Shown here: piece by piece, positions 12,007 to 24,400 of the stretch | Layout: each line of letters begins with the position of its first letter | Numbering within the stretch: the stretch's first letter is position 1 | From: Megamerina dolium | Lineage: Eukaryota > Arthropoda > Insecta > Diptera > Megamerinidae | Length of the DNA stretch: 64,000 nt | Assembly: GCA_963854835.1 (NCBI GenBank) | Contig: OY978527.1 | Location: 30,484,047 to 30,548,046 of the forward strand | Reading direction: 5' to 3' | Notes under the pieces: generated by a model | The model's input: only the letters and a program-made list of their open reading frames with translations | What the model was told of the DNA's origin: nothing | The model's database searches: none | Program-made: the position numbers and the translations under genes

Positions 12007-12329
12007 ACTGGTAGTAACTTCCTAGAAGCTTGTGAACGGTATCGTTGGCCCTCTGGAGCTCATCCGCTACCGTATCTTCCACATAAGCCTACCTACTTAT
12101 ATAAGGGTTAGCTGTGTAATAAATTCACAACAAATTAGCGTGAGTGGATATTGAATGGCGCCAAACACTCACCATGTTGCTAAAAGGATCTTAGGCACTC
12201 AGAATTTGTGAGGAGTTCGCCGATATTGGCATCACAACTTCTCCAAGAACATTTAAATGAGAATGGCTTGACCGCTGGATACGTTATTGTCCTCTTGTGC
12301 TAATTAACTGCAAGCCGATTCTTCAGACT

Positions 12330-12880
12330 TTAGACACAACATATTTCGAAATGCATATCGATCTAGACTCACATGGACAAAAAGTACCACAGCAACCCAA
12401 ATAAAGCTTAAAGTAAATGAATCTCTTGGCTCTTAAACAAACAGTGCAAGCTCAAACTTTATAAGGATGTCATTAAATATATGCACTTATGGTATCCAAA
12501 TCTGGGGTACTGCATCACCATCAAATGTGATGGTGATGCAGCTCCACAGAAAAAAAAATAATAAAATCCTTCCAATGACTACCAATGCTCCTTGGTAAAT
12601 TAAAAACTGTAGTATCCACTAATTTCCGATGCTTCCCAAGAATGGACGGGTCTACGTACCGGAAGCACTCAGCCACGTGGGCGACAAGGGTCCATTCATC
12701 TCATCAGAATACGAAAATGCTTTCGACGGGAACAAAACAAAGCATATCCGTATTCTTGCTGATACAACAACAACAACCACAACACATTCCGATTGTAACT
12801 GATGAAGTTTCCACATTTGCTAAGAACTATTTAGCTAAGCTTGAGAGGCAGCCGATTTTGGCCGAATCTAGAATGCTCGG
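12330..12880 (+). mobile_element. Jockey-clade LINE C-terminal fragment
   Basis: Plus strand: RSRLTWTKSTTATQIKLK (12355), TYGIQIWGTASPSNV (about 12490) and VSTFAKNYLAKLERQPIL (about 12805), all typical of the Jockey RT C-terminus, with frameshifts between. Likely the continuation of 9375-9667. Confidence 0.65.
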
Positions 12881-12883
12881 GAT

Positions 12884-13385
12884 TCAAAGCGCTGATAAGT
12901 TCTCCAGTACTTGGTCTTTCCACCGGATGTTAGGTATGCCTCTTCTGAGTCGTCCACCAGCGGGTTCCGAATAAAATACTTTAGCCGGAGCGTGTTCTTC
13001 CATTTGCTCGACATGACCTAGCCAGCCCAGCCGTTGAATTTTAATGTGCTTTACTATGTCGGTGTAGGCATGCAGCTCATAGTTGCCAACGATCTTGCGC
13101 GGAGTTTTCTTTCGAAAACTCCGAGCATTCTCAAATCTGAGGTGGAAATTGTCCAAGCTTCTGTGCTATATATATGATGAAAGACTTATAGAGTGTGGTT
13201 TTCATTTCTCGAGAGAAGGCTCGACTTCTCAATTGCTTGCTTAGCCCAAAGTAGCACCTGTTAGCAAGAGTGATCTTTCACAATATCTCCAGGCTGATGT
13301 CGTCATTGGTGTTAATGCTGGTTTCAAGACAGACAAAGTCTTTCTCTACTGCAAAAGCGTAGTTATCAACAGTGACGTTTTTATA
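12884..13385 (-). mobile_element. RTE-type retrotransposon 3' fragment
   Basis: Minus strand encodes RLGWLGHVEQMEEHAPAKVF and GRLRRGIPNIRWKDQVLENL, the conserved RTE tail. The nucleotide sequence then follows the copies at 16605 and 57355 through the region ending at the INSSNDVSLE-equivalent. It is a more diverged third relative of those copies with a truncated 5' side. Confidence 0.85.
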
Positions 13386-13896
13386 AATTTCAGTTAATTT
13401 AAGTTATCTAACATATATGTAATAATTCTTGTTTAAGGATTCTATGGACTGTGTGCGAGGGTTGATTAAAATCATTACTTTCATCTGTGACTCGGCACTA
13501 TACAAAGCTCAAAATGATGCATATGCGGATATTACAGTTTAAATGTTTTTCTGATTTCACAACCAACCAGAAGACTATGATGTCCGAATGTCCGACGATC
13601 CACTATATGGAATTTGTTTTGCTGAACCCGGATCAGTGGTCGTATTTCCGCTGCCAGATTCGATCCGTCGGGTATCATACTTTTAAATGTGACTGCTCTC
13701 GTCTGTCGTACATCGCCCATTTGTTTTTTTTTTGTAAGGTTGTGTTATCAATCAAATTGACTTTTTTCACTTTCTTATTACGCTAAATTCTCATTCTGAA
13801 CTTATATATATGAAGAAAAACAAAACGCTTTTCGTAATACAGTGTTTTAAAAATTTATTTATAGGAAATATAAAATGATATAAACTAAAGAGATTG
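13386..13896. other. Spacer downstream of the helicase gene, with a possible tRNA-like repeat
   Basis: No gene seen. On the minus strand near 13660 there is GGATCGAATCTGG, which resembles a pol III B box and may belong to a SINE; no convincing A box was found. A minus-strand AATAAA near 13855 suits the helicase transcript end. Confidence 0.3.
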
Positions 13897-16166
13897 CTAT
13901 TGATTTGCCAATAGTTGGGCTGCGATGACTTCTGTATCATTTAACGACATTTTCGCAGAAATCTTAATTTTTTTGCTTTTTGGCTCTTTTGATTTGTTTC
14001 CATGCAAAGCAAGAAAGTCGTTATCATTGGGATTTGATATAGATTTGCCTTCGTCAAGTAATTTTTTTTCTGAATTGTATAATTTATTGGGGTCAGGCAA
14101 CCAAGACAAATCTACCGAATTACAACTATCGTCATCATCAATTTCATCTTCTGCATCCTCTTCATTTTGTTGTTTGCGCTTTAATTTTTGCTCTTTATGT
14201 CTTTTCTTAAGTATTTCCCTGAAACGCTGCTTGTCGTATTTATCTTCTTCCTTTATTAATTGTTTTGCCATCTCAATATCAATGCCAGTAGTTTCAAACG
14301 ATTTACTTTCATATTCTTTGGCGAGTGATGATTGCATGTTTTTACGATTGTCAATTATTTCGAGACCTTCATCGTCAAATTTATGTAGCTTGTTCATTTG
14401 TAATTGTTTTTTGATTGATTTTTTAGCTAAAGCTGCTTTTGTTACTACTTTTTCTCGTTTTGGTATGGGTGTTAATGTTATGCTTTTCCCTAAGTCATTG
14501 TTGGATATATCGTGATTAGCTCGTTTTACTTTTATTAGGCTTTCATCTGATTCCGATCCACTATCATATATCTCAAAAGCGATTTTCTTATCTGGAGAAT
14601 CTCTTATAGCATCGTCACTTGCTCTCTGGTGCTTTTTATCCATGCGCTGTAAAAAACGAACGCGTGGCGTTATTACAAGCCCTAATGATTTTGCAAAAGC
14701 ATCAAAATTGAGTTTTGTTACATCAAATATACGTTTGTTTTTCATTAAAAAAACAGATTTGATGTACGAAGTAAAAGCTCTTTGGGCTGAAGCCTTTAAT
14801 TCAGGGCTTTGCGCTAAGAAAGCCTCTATTTTGATTCTTGGCGAAAAAAGTTTCTTGGGATCAATGTGTATTTTACGTACACTAATGGACTCTTTATGTA
14901 GTTCTTCAACCATAGCAGCTTCTTCTGATGGCTGTAGTACTAGAAGGCTTTCTCCACGTGAATTATTGCGTGCCGATCTTCCAGCTCTATGAATATACTG
15001 AGTTACGTCTTCTGGACAATCCAATTGAACAACCCAATTTACTGACGGGAAATCTAATCCTCTAGATGCGATATCTGTTGCAAACAGCACCACTTTACTT
15101 TTTTTCAAAAAGTCCTGATAAATAGCAATCCGACGATCCTGATGTAACGTTCCATACAGCGCAAGTAAGCTTATCCCCGGTCGAAGTTTACAAAACACTT
15201 CGTAAATATATTTCACTTGCTTGCAGCTGGATAAGAAAACGATTATTTTCTGTTTGAGATGATTCTTGATGAAGGACCAAAGCATTGTAATTTTATCTTC
15301 TAAGGCAATGATAACATAATTTTGTTGCAATAAATCAGGTACTGCTACAATCCGATTTTCTTTTTTAACCCCAATGAAAACAGGATCACGTAAATTGAGT
15401 CTTGCTAAATCCTTTAACGAATTAGTCTGTGTGGCCGAAAATAATAATGTTTGATGATCATGCGAAAAGTGTTCGATTATTGCATTTAACGTCTGTTCAA
15501 AGCCCATATCCAAACATCGATCAGCTTCATCCAAAACTAACATAGTCATAGTTGTGGCATTAAATAATGGATTCTCGTCCATGTGTTGCAGTAATCGGCC
15601 AGGTGTGCAAATTAATATATTGCACTGATCCATACGATTTTTTTCGAATTTCAAATTCTTGCCTCCAATAATGAGACCTGCTGAAAAATCGTGATGATGA
15701 CCAATTTTTTTAAGTGTTTCAAAAATTTGATATGCCAGTTCGCGTGTTGGAGATAAAATAACAACTCCAACTCCATCTGTGCGTGACCATTTGTTTACAA
15801 ACAAATGTTCCAAAGCCTAAATTTAGGGTATATAGTTTAACCATTTACACTATACAGACTATATATATTAAATCTTACTGGAATCAAGAACGCCAGTGTC
15901 TTTCCGCTGCCTGTTATTGCCGCACCCAAAACATCTCTACCTTGGAGCGCTGGTCCTATTGCATCACGTTGTATATCTGTAGGAGTACGATATTTTGCAT
16001 CTTCCAGTCCCTTCAGAGTTTTTTGTGAGATAGGAAAATCAGAGAATCGCTTAATCGAATCTGTTAAACTACCCATTTCTAAATAGGCTTTTTTAAGAGC
16101 GCCAATTTCTTCATCGTTGCGATTATTAACTGAGTTAGGTTCACTAGCACGTTTTTTTGTTTTCAT
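13897..16166 (-). CDS. DDX10/Dbp4-type DEAD-box RNA helicase (Drosophila CG5800 type)
   Basis: Two exons on the minus strand, 16166-15879 (96 codons) and 15816-13897 (639 codons plus stop), give 735 residues; the 62-nt intron has GTAAGA and TTTAG ends. Family role: ATP-dependent helicase of the nucleolus, needed for early pre-rRNA processing of the small subunit (yeast Dbp4, human DDX10). Seen in order: FSDFPISQKTLKGL with the Q motif, AAITGSGKT (Walker A), SPTRELAYQ, TPGRLLQH, LDEADRCLDMGF, LLFSATQT, FLSSCKQVKYIYEVF, FATDIASRGLDFP and YIHRAGRSAR. Then comes the DUF4217-type C-terminal extension (KLFSPRIKIEAFLAQS) and a long charged tail with acidic EDAEDEIDDDDS. All motifs are intact. Confidence 0.95.
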
Positions 16167-16595
16167 TATTATATTTCAGGACAAATTTTTTATAAAGTCT
16201 TCGCTATTAGTATTCCCACGATCCAAGTAACGATGAGTAAATAAATACTCGTTACACCTAAATACACCTAAATAAACCTGCGATGCGTAGCGTTATTTTG
16301 CACCTCATAATTGTCATTGTGTAGGGCTTTTTAGGTTATTTACAACAAAGCATTGTGAGTATAATTAAGTTCCTGCGGTTTTGATAACAGATGTCGCTAC
16401 TAGTTTATTTTTCCTTTGTTTCATCTGGCAACACCGTTATTTTGAAGTGCCATCGTTAGGCTTTTTTCCAGTATCTGTTATTTCGCTGAAGCGGAATCAA
16501 CATAGTTTCTGTGTGCTCTGAAAATGTAAATTTTTGTACCGAATAATGTACAGGAGGAAGAGATTTACTTCATTAAGTAAATATGTAGAAAAAGG
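16167..16595. other. Helicase 5' flank
   Basis: Intergenic sequence that should contain the helicase promoter; no core motif stands out. It ends at the target-site duplication of the RTE insertion. Confidence 0.35.
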
Positions 16596-16734
16596 CTGCT
16601 GATACTTACTTACTTATGTGGCCATAACAACCGAATATCGATTTAGGCCGAATATAATATGCTTCGCCAGCCATCTCTGTTCTTCGCTAGCTGGCGCCAG
16701 TTAGAAATTCCAAGCGCCGTCAGGTTTCCAGTAC

Positions 16735-18629
16735 TTAGTCTTTCCACCGGACGTTAGGTCTTCCTCTTTTGCGTCGTCCTCCAGCGGGTTCCGAATATAA
16801 CACCTTCTTAGCTGGAGCGTGTTTTTCCATTCGCTCGACATGACCTAGCCAGCGCAGCCGCAGGATTTTGATGCGCTTTACTATGTCAATATCGGCATAC
16901 AGCTCGTACAGCTCATGGTTGTACCTTATTCGGTACTCGCCACCAACGCAAATAGGTCCAAAGATCTTGCGTAGGACTTTTCTCTCGAAAATCCCAAGCA
17001 TTCGCTCATCCGAGGTGAAATTGTCCAGGCTTCAGCGCCATATGTTAGGATAGGTATGATGAGAGACTTGTAGAGTGCAGTTTTCGTTCTTCGAGAGAGG
17101 GCTCGACTTCTCAATTGCTTACTCAGCCCAAAGTAACACCTGTTAGCAAGAGTTATCCTACGCATGATCTCCAAGCTGACGTCATTACTGCTGTTAATGC
17201 TGGTTTCAAGATAGACAAAGTCCCTTACTACTTCAAAAGCGTAGTTGTCAACAGTGACGTGCTGTCCAAGACGCCGAGACTCTTTGTTTGTTGACACTAG
17301 ATACTTCGTCTTGCCCTCGTTCACCGTGAGACCCATCCGACGCGACTCTCTTTCCAACCCTGAGAATGCTGTACTCAATGCTCGCGTGTTCATGCCGATA
17401 ATGTCAATATCGTCGGCATACGCTAACAGCATGACAGTTTTGTTGAAGATAGTGCCATTATGTCGTAGATAAGCAGCTCGTATTATTTTCTCCATAATAA
17501 GATTGAAGAAGTCCCATGATAACGAATCACCTTGTCTGAAACGTCGTTCGGTATTAAACGGTGCGGAGAGGTCCTTCCCAATTTTCACTGCACAACGGGA
17601 GTTATGCAGTGTCATTCTACAAAGTCGAATGAGCTTTGCAGGAATACCGAACTCAGACATTATTGCATAGAGGTAATCCCTTACCGGACTGTCGAAAGCG
17701 GCTTTATAATCAACAAATAGGTGGTGTGTGTCGATCTGTTTTTCTTGGGTCTTCTCCAGGATTTGGCGCAGTGTGAAAATCTGGTCGATGGTGGATTTAC
17801 CAGGTCTGAAGCCACACTGATACGGTCCAATCAGGTTGCTGAGCATAGGCTTCAACCTTTCACACTGTATGCTCGATAGAACCTTGTATGCGATGCTCAG
17901 GAGACTTATTCCACGGTTGTTGGCGCAAATTGTGGGGTCGCCTTTTTTATGTACAGGACAGAGAACACTGAGCCTCCAATCATCAGGCATACTTTCATCC
18001 GACCATATTCTGCTTATGAGCTGGTGCATGCAGGCGAGCAGCTCATCGCCTCCGGTTTTAAACAACTCGGCTGGCAGGCCATCAGCACCTGCAGCTTTGT
18101 TGTTCTTCAGGCTTAAAATGGCCGTGTCAACCTCGTCATAGTCGGGTGGTGGAACATCAACACCATCATCTGTAATCGGGGTTATCGGGCAATCTTCTCC
18201 ACTGGCGGAATTGTTCGTAGCATCGCCATTCAGTACCGCGGAGAAGTGTTCCCTCTATAGGCTCAGTACACTCTGGACATCTGTAACCAGATTCCCATTT
18301 CCATCACGACAAGAAGAGGCTCCGGGATTTAAACCTCCACTCAGACGCTTGATCTTTTCGAAGAATTTTCGAGTCTCATTCTTGTCGGTACACATCTCTA
18401 TTTCCTCACACTCGCGTCTTTCTTGTTCTCTTTTCTTTCGCCTGAAAAGATGTCTCTCTGCACTCCTTTTCTCTCTGTACCGCTCCTTAACAGCTCGCGT
18501 TGCACCCGCACGCAGGGTTCTTCTGTAGGCGGCGTCTTTCTCTGCGGTAGCGTCGCGACACTCCTGATCATACCACTCATTCTTCAGAGGCCGGTAGTAA
18601 CCGATTACCTCCTCGGCAGCAGTAGTCAT
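16735..18629 (-). pseudogene. RTE reverse transcriptase ORF (copy 1, broken)
   Basis: The frame opens at MTTAAEEVIGYYRPL (18629). It has one nonsense codon (TAG where copy 2 has TGG, near 18253), then runs as one ORF 18065-16926 with LFVDYKAAFDSPVRD, FRQGDSLSWDFFN and LLAYADDIDIIG (palm motifs A to C). A frameshift near 16990 moves the C-terminal tail into another frame (17001-16735: RLRWLGHVERMEKHAP, GRRKRGRPNVRWKD). Confidence 0.88.
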
Positions 18630-19636
18630 GGAGTGGGATATATGTGTCCACCGTGCGCATGTATCATCAAGTGGGGAGTGTTCTGCATAAGCAGATCGGA
18701 TAGTCGAGTGGAAAATGCATCTGCTGTCTCTGGTGATCGCAGCTTACTGACGTCGAGCTTTCTCTGTGTGGGACTTCTCTTGTTATTTGCAACACATAAA
18801 CGTGTGCACACCTTAGCTGCAACAAGGTAGTGATCTGAGTCGATGTTGGCACCACGGATCGATTTCACGTCCATCACACTGGAAGCATGCCTTCCGTCAA
18901 TCACCACATGATCAATTTGGTTTCTTGTTCTTTGATCTGGAGACAGCCATGTCGCTTTGTGGATGTCGAGATGCTGGAATCTGGTACCACCAATTACCAT
19001 GTTTCGTGCTGCGGCGAAGTCGATCAGCCTCATTCCGTTATCAGAGGTATTCTGGTGGAGGCTGAATTTTCCGACAGTTGGACCAAAGGTACCTTCCTTG
19101 CCCGCCCTGGCATTAAAGTCGCCAAGCACGATTTTGATATCGTGGGGGGGGCAGCGGTCGTAAGCTTCTTCGAGGCGCTGGAAGAAGCTCTCCTTGGTCA
19201 CATTGTCCTTCTCATCCGTCGGAGCGTGGGCACATATAAGGCTGATGTTAAAGAATTTTGCCTTGATGCGGATTGTGGCCAGCCGTTCGTTCACAGGCGT
19301 GAACTGTGAGACAAGATGTCGTAGTCTCTTGCTGACCAAAAATCCACATCCTAATTCGTGCCTTTCAGCATAGCAACTGTAGTAGATGTCACAGGACGCT
19401 CTTTTGGAGCAGTCCTGTCCCGTCCATCGCATTTCCTGGAGAGCGGTGATGTCAGCTCTGTATTTTTCAAGGACATCAACCTGCTGGATAGAGGCACCCT
19501 CCCTATAAAGGGACCGGACATTCCAGATGCATATCCGTAAATCATAGTCCTTTTTTCGTTTGCGGGGGTCATCAACAAAGGGGGTAGTCCGTTTCCGAGG
19601 CATTTTTATATTGTTCATTGGGCAAGTCATTAACAA
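18626..19636 (-). CDS. RTE apurinic-type endonuclease ORF (copy 1)
   Basis: 336 codons without a stop. Seen: LRICIWNVRSLYREGAS at the N-terminus, ITALQEMRWTGQ (metal-binding glutamate), VLGDFNARAGKEG (GDFNA box), NQIDHVVIDGRHAS (NQIDH) and DSDHYLVAAKV (SDH catalytic histidine). This is the target-nicking domain. The frame ends at TGA inside ATGA, whose ATG opens the RT frame. A start at the internal MPRKRTT methionine is equally possible. Confidence 0.85.
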   Translation of the reverse strand: MLMTCPMNNIKMPRKRTTPFVDDPRKRKKDYDLRICIWNVRSLYREGASIQQVDVLEKYRADITALQEMRWTGQDCSKRASCDIYYSCYAERHELGCGFLVSKRLRHLVSQFTPVNERLATIRIKAKFFNISLICAHAPTDEKDNVTKESFFQRLEEAYDRCPPHDIKIVLGDFNARAGKEGTFGPTVGKFSLHQNTSDNGMRLIDFAAARNMVIGGTRFQHLDIHKATWLSPDQRTRNQIDHVVIDGRHASSVMDVKSIRGANIDSDHYLVAAKVCTRLCVANNKRSPTQRKLDVSKLRSPETADAFSTRLSDLLMQNTPHLMIHAHGGHIYPTP

Positions 19637-19799
19637 ATAAAGGTATCATCATATAGAGCTCAGATCAAACTACATGACAGCCAGTGAGTTGACTTGCGAT
19701 GAGTTCAACAAAGATTGCGCTAGCCCCACCCGGTTGAGGCAATTAGACACGTTACCTTGTGAAAACACCACCAGACCACTGCTGATAGTTATCGTATTT

Positions 19800-20335
19800 T
19801 AGTGGAAGTTTATAGTGACCATTCTTTAGCTGAACGAAGGTGTTTGCACGATTTAAAAGTGCCAATTTTGATTTGGAGGACGAAGAACGACCCGGAGCGC
19901 CATCAAAGCTTGCGAATGACGAATTGGAGCCAAGATTCGATGAATTGGAGTCACTCAGCTAACCATTTACCATAGTTTAAACGCAATAGGTATAATCCGA
20001 AAGGTAGGAAATTGGGTGCCGTATGAACTGAGCAAAGAGACGTCGAAAGTCGCTTTTTCACGTGTGAACAACTGCTCCGATTATGATTACGATAATCCAA
20101 ATCCGAGCAACGTATGTATACCCCGGCCATGCCTCGTCATCGACGGCGAAGCTGAATATTCATGGCGAGAAGATCATACGGTGAATTTTGTGGACCAGAT
20201 GGGTGTGGTGTATTATGACCTGTTGGTACGAAGAAGCCAAAAATTGGGTTGATTCATGGATTGCCTCAAAACATATCGACTCCTTCCGACTCGGAATCCG
20301 TATGCTGCCAGAAAGATATCTTATTATTCTTTTTT
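19800..20335 (+). mobile_element. Mariner transposase remnant
   Basis: Plus-strand fragments resemble a mariner transposase in order: FARFKSANFDLEDEERPGAP (19845), RKVGNWVPYELS (20000), DQMGVVYYDLL (20195) and WVDSWIASKHIDSFRLGI (20250). The catalytic core is mostly deleted. No terminal repeats recognised. Confidence 0.75.
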
Positions 20336-23300
20336 ACACATGATTTTTAACTTCACTAGCAAAACTTTATATTTATGTTTCGTCATAGTTTACACAAAAT
20401 GTATGGACATGACCACTTTTTAACTTGAACGACGTTGCTGGTTCATTGAGAGCTGGTTTATGACTCAACTACCCACCAACGTAAAACCGTAGAACGTGTC
20501 ACCTGATACGATCTATCTTATGGGATTGTCGTGTTAACGAAAACTGATCACCGTATGGCCCTAACGTAGCCGCTGCTCGTAGCGGAGAGAAGCAAAATAA
20601 ATTGGGTTTTTCCGTAAAACGGTAAAACGGTGTCATCTGATCGCTTTCTATGTTACAATGTTGCCAGATTAGACTTTTATAGGTAAACTAAGAAAGTTTA
20701 GATTTTTTTAAATTAATCAAAACTGTCATCGTATTTAGTTATTTATTAAAATATACTTCACGTATATTTAATTTTTTTTTAGTTTCGTATATCTATATTA
20801 TGAAATTTGATCATGAAAATGGTAAGTGTGTATAAAAGCATGCATCCAAATTGAAACATGGCAACATTGTTATGTATGTATACAAGGGAGAACAGTTGAT
20901 TTCTCCGTTGCCGCTACGGGCATAACTTTTGACAAATTTATGTTCTTATGTACGCTAAGTACGTACAGGCGCTACGTTCGTGTCTAGTTGCACTATTAGG
21001 TAGAGCTGAAAGACTCTATTATAAATATAATGGTGCAATTAACCAACATGTATCTGTAGGTTACGGATACGTGTTATCAAGTATATACATAACTATTTGA
21101 TTTTGATGATTGTTGTTTTTTGTATATGCTGCATATTAGTACTAGCAGAAATTTAAACTTTTTTCTGACTTATTCTTTACGCTCTTTTTTGCTTTCGAGT
21201 ACGTGAACACTTACAGTAAAATTTAGTATTAATTGTTAAAAATTTGTAATAATTTGCAGTTAGTGAACAAAACGTATGTTTGTTGGTGAGAGTTGGTATT
21301 TTCAACCGGTTTACTCATACATGTACGACGATGTATTTAATTATCTAATAAATAAATATAAATGAAAATATTAAGTTTATATGTATACATCTTTTCGGAC
21401 AAAATAAAATATCTAATGATATGGTATCGTAATATTATTTATTCCATCAAGTTTGCAGTTGGTGCTTCTAAAATGCGTTACGATTTCGGTATTTCTATGA
21501 AAGTTGCAGCGATCTCCTACCATACGATATAATTGGATAACCGAATCTTGATTCTCAATACAAATCTATAGCTAGTTGTGTATAAACATCAATTAGGAGT
21601 CAATTGATTTATTGATTTATTTCTCTTATTTTCGCTTCGCTTATATTCTTATCTTGACAGACAGTTTCATACTTCGGATAAACCGTCAAATTCTGATAAT
21701 TCGTTTATTTACAATTGCAATTGATGTTTTCTGTTAAAAATTTTCTTTTAATCGTTTCAAAGAATTTAAATTTAAATTTATGAGATATTATTAATTTAAA
21801 ACACATCTCATGATTCCATGCTACCCCCACATGTTCCTTCAATTCTTTTATTTTGATTATTAAGAAGATTTATTAAGAAGTACAATGTTTTTAATGGTTA
21901 CATTGTTTTCTACTCAATATTGTATCTACCACACACATAATAAAAAACACCACACACATACAATATTTTTATTTACGTCTCTTACTTACACACTATTTTT
22001 ACTTTATGTATATTAATTTTCCCAAAATATTCACTTTTTTACTGGCCTTTTAACCAAATAATCAAAAACGATCCCAAATATGCTTTTTTAAACTTAAATT
22101 TCAAAATATTCAAACGCATAAATATAAAAACCATTTTACATTACTTACTATAAAAAACGCTGCAGTGGCGGATAAAACAACTAAAAATTATACGAAGGGT
22201 TCAGTCAAACAGAAGTTTCGTTGGCATACTTTACTAGTAAAATTTCTCTATCAACACAATTCAAGAGCATAAGAAAATTCCTCTCTAAAAATAAGAAAAA
22301 AGTAAATAAGTATGCGAACAGAAAATTTGTAAGATTTACTAATAATTTTCAAACTCCTTTAGTTCTGGTACTTGCCACTAAGAACAGCTGTTTTTCTATG
22401 TTACGAATTCTTACTATTAGAAATATTATCAGTAAAAATTAGCAAGAATTATAGCAGATTTAACACAGAAAATCTAACATGATCCCAGATCAAGGCAAAA
22501 GCGATAAATCGACAACATTAGCATTCTTTTGTTTCGGCACTATGCGCTTCTAATTGGCACGAGAGCAACTTATAAAAATAATAATAATAACCACAGAGAG
22601 GAAATAATTTGCTCTCTCAATTTCTTCCCTTTACTGGTTACTGGCGAACACATCTCCGGTAAGAAATAGTAAAATATCTAATAATTTGTAAAAACTATTA
22701 CGAAGCGAACTGACCTAATATCGCATTTTCTCCAAAACTCCAACAAATAATGGATACATTTTTGGAACAAGTGCCGAATACGGCCTCCTAAGGGGAAAAG
22801 AAAAATAAGAAATTGCCTCAGATAGAGCTTATTTTTGTGTATCAAAAATTTGTAGGTGGCAACGCCCATATTTGCCTATCGAAATTTTAGCACCATTTTA
22901 AAGCCTTTACCATATTGCCTTTACATTGGTGTATAAAAAAGTATGACCATAAAGATATAATATACCTTTAAAAATATATTTTATAATGTGTACCATTGGA
23001 AAGGGGATCCTATAACATTTAAAAAAATATATAATTTTTGAAAAGTTAACGGGGATTTTTTAAAAATAAATCGGTTTTTACAAATTAAAAAAAATAATAT
23101 ATTTTTCTTCATAATATTTAAAAAGTTAAAAATTCAAATATTGCATATATACCTATAAAAAGGTATTAAAATTACCTGTGTTTTAATACCCATATTGTAG
23201 AGAAAAGTTGCGTATCTATCGAGTAATCTCGACTTCAATTTTGAACTTTGACTTTGAGCTGCCGCACAAACAATTTTTAGTTTGTTGTAACGACAAGAAG

Positions 23301-23555
23301 AACCTGTATCCGACGAAATTTATTGTTCGTATTCTGCACTTATGCCAATTATTTTTAGTGCTTAAGAGAAGAAGTTGGAGCGGATCTCATATTATTTAAA
23401 TATTTTGATCTCTGGATCACTCACTATCCATCAATCCATATTACAAAATACATAGAGTTTTTAGCATTCACCTTAAACAGGTCACACACTGACAACAAAT
23501 AGAAACGATCGGTTTCAAATTCATTTCGCCATACACTGTTGACTTGTTGACGATT
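20336..23555. other. AT-rich intergenic region without recognised features
   Basis: More than 3 kb with no credible gene on either strand. Short open frames at 22221, 22678 and 23208 lack motifs. Around 20485 and 20625 a similar phrase (CGTAAAAC.GTA..ACG.GTCA.CTGAT) occurs twice, perhaps parts of an unknown repeat. Confidence 0.4.
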
Positions 23556-23776
23556 TTATGCCTATTGCCGTTCACCACTCAACCCAGTTTGGTCGTCTTA
23601 GAGTCGACCCGACTTCAACAAGACCAAACTATTTTTTGGTATTGTGGTACACCACTGTTTTCGGTTGAAGCGGTTGAGCGTTACCAGCTTAAAATATCAC
23701 TTATGACAGAAAAGCGGTCGATTAAGTAAAAATTAAGGAAATATACAATTGTGTTTTGCTGTGAAAATTATTTAAA

Positions 23777-24358
23777 ATGGATATTAGTGTAGATTTGTTT
23801 TATGAAGATGAAAACGAAGACGCGAAAATTGATTTGCTACGCTTACGGAGAAAAATTCGTGATGACTCTAACCCTCTTGAACTACCTAGCGAAAAGTATA
23901 AATATTGTTCAAAATAAATAAAAGCAAATAATAAATTTTTTTATAGATTTATTAGCTATTTTCGACTGAGCAAACAGGCATTTTGCTTTTTGCTGGATGA
24001 CGTAAAAGACCATTTCAAGAAATCTGTGCGTGTCGTATCTATACCACCAATATTGAAATTGTGTGCTGCTCTTAGATTTTTCGCTGATGGAAGCTACCAG
24101 AAGAGCAATGACTTCAATATAGGAGTGGCTCAATGTACAATGTCACTTGTTTTAAAATAAGTATAAGATGTATTGGAGCAGCGCATTTGCGGCAAATGGA
24201 TTAAAACGCAAATGAGTGAAGAAGAAAAAAATGCGTCAAAGATCTCATTTTTTGCAAAAAGTGGGTTTCCCGGCGTGCTGGGCTACAGTACAGTATTCCT
24301 TTTATTGTTAGCAAGTTTTTTTTTATATTGGCCTTGTAATGGATCCAAACCTGTATGA
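23777..24358 (+). pseudogene. HARBI1-like transposase fragment, composite copy 1
   Basis: Exon 1 at 23777-23895 and exon 2 from 23947, separated by a 51-nt intron, encode the N-terminal part: MDISVDLFYEDENEDAK, FISYFRLSKQAFCFLLDDV, ALRFFADGSYQKSNDFNIG. Two in-frame TAA codons follow (near 24157-24165), and the frame continues with CGKWIKTQMSEEEKNASK and SFFAKSGFPGVLG, the region just before the first catalytic aspartate in HARBI1 proteins. The DDE core itself is missing. Confidence 0.85.
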
Positions 24359-24400
24359 AGTAAATTATTAAAAAAATATGTATACCCTTTCACAGTTTAT

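Larger units (their letters stand above)
16605..19778 (-). mobile_element. RTE-type non-LTR retrotransposon, copy 1 (full-length ends, defective)
   Basis: A complete-looking insertion on the minus strand flanked by the 9-bp direct repeat CTGCTGATA at 16596-16604 and 19779-19787. The 5' end (TGGTCTGGTGGTGTTTTCAC at 19778) is shared with copy 2, and the 3' end finishes in short AAGT repeats as in RTE elements. Inside: an intact endonuclease ORF (19636-18626) and an RT ORF from 18629 with one in-frame stop near 18253 and a frameshift near 16950-17000. Compared with copy 2, about 210 bp of the 5' UTR is missing. Confidence 0.93.

Noticed and set aside
13925..14515. A 196-codon plus-strand ORF
   Set aside because: Serine/leucine-rich shadow of the charged C-terminal tail of the helicase gene on the other strand.
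22221..23399. Three small ORFs in the AT-rich 20-23.5 kb region
   Set aside because: Basic, low-complexity translations typical of AT-rich DNA, with no motif, splice context or repeat of the frame.
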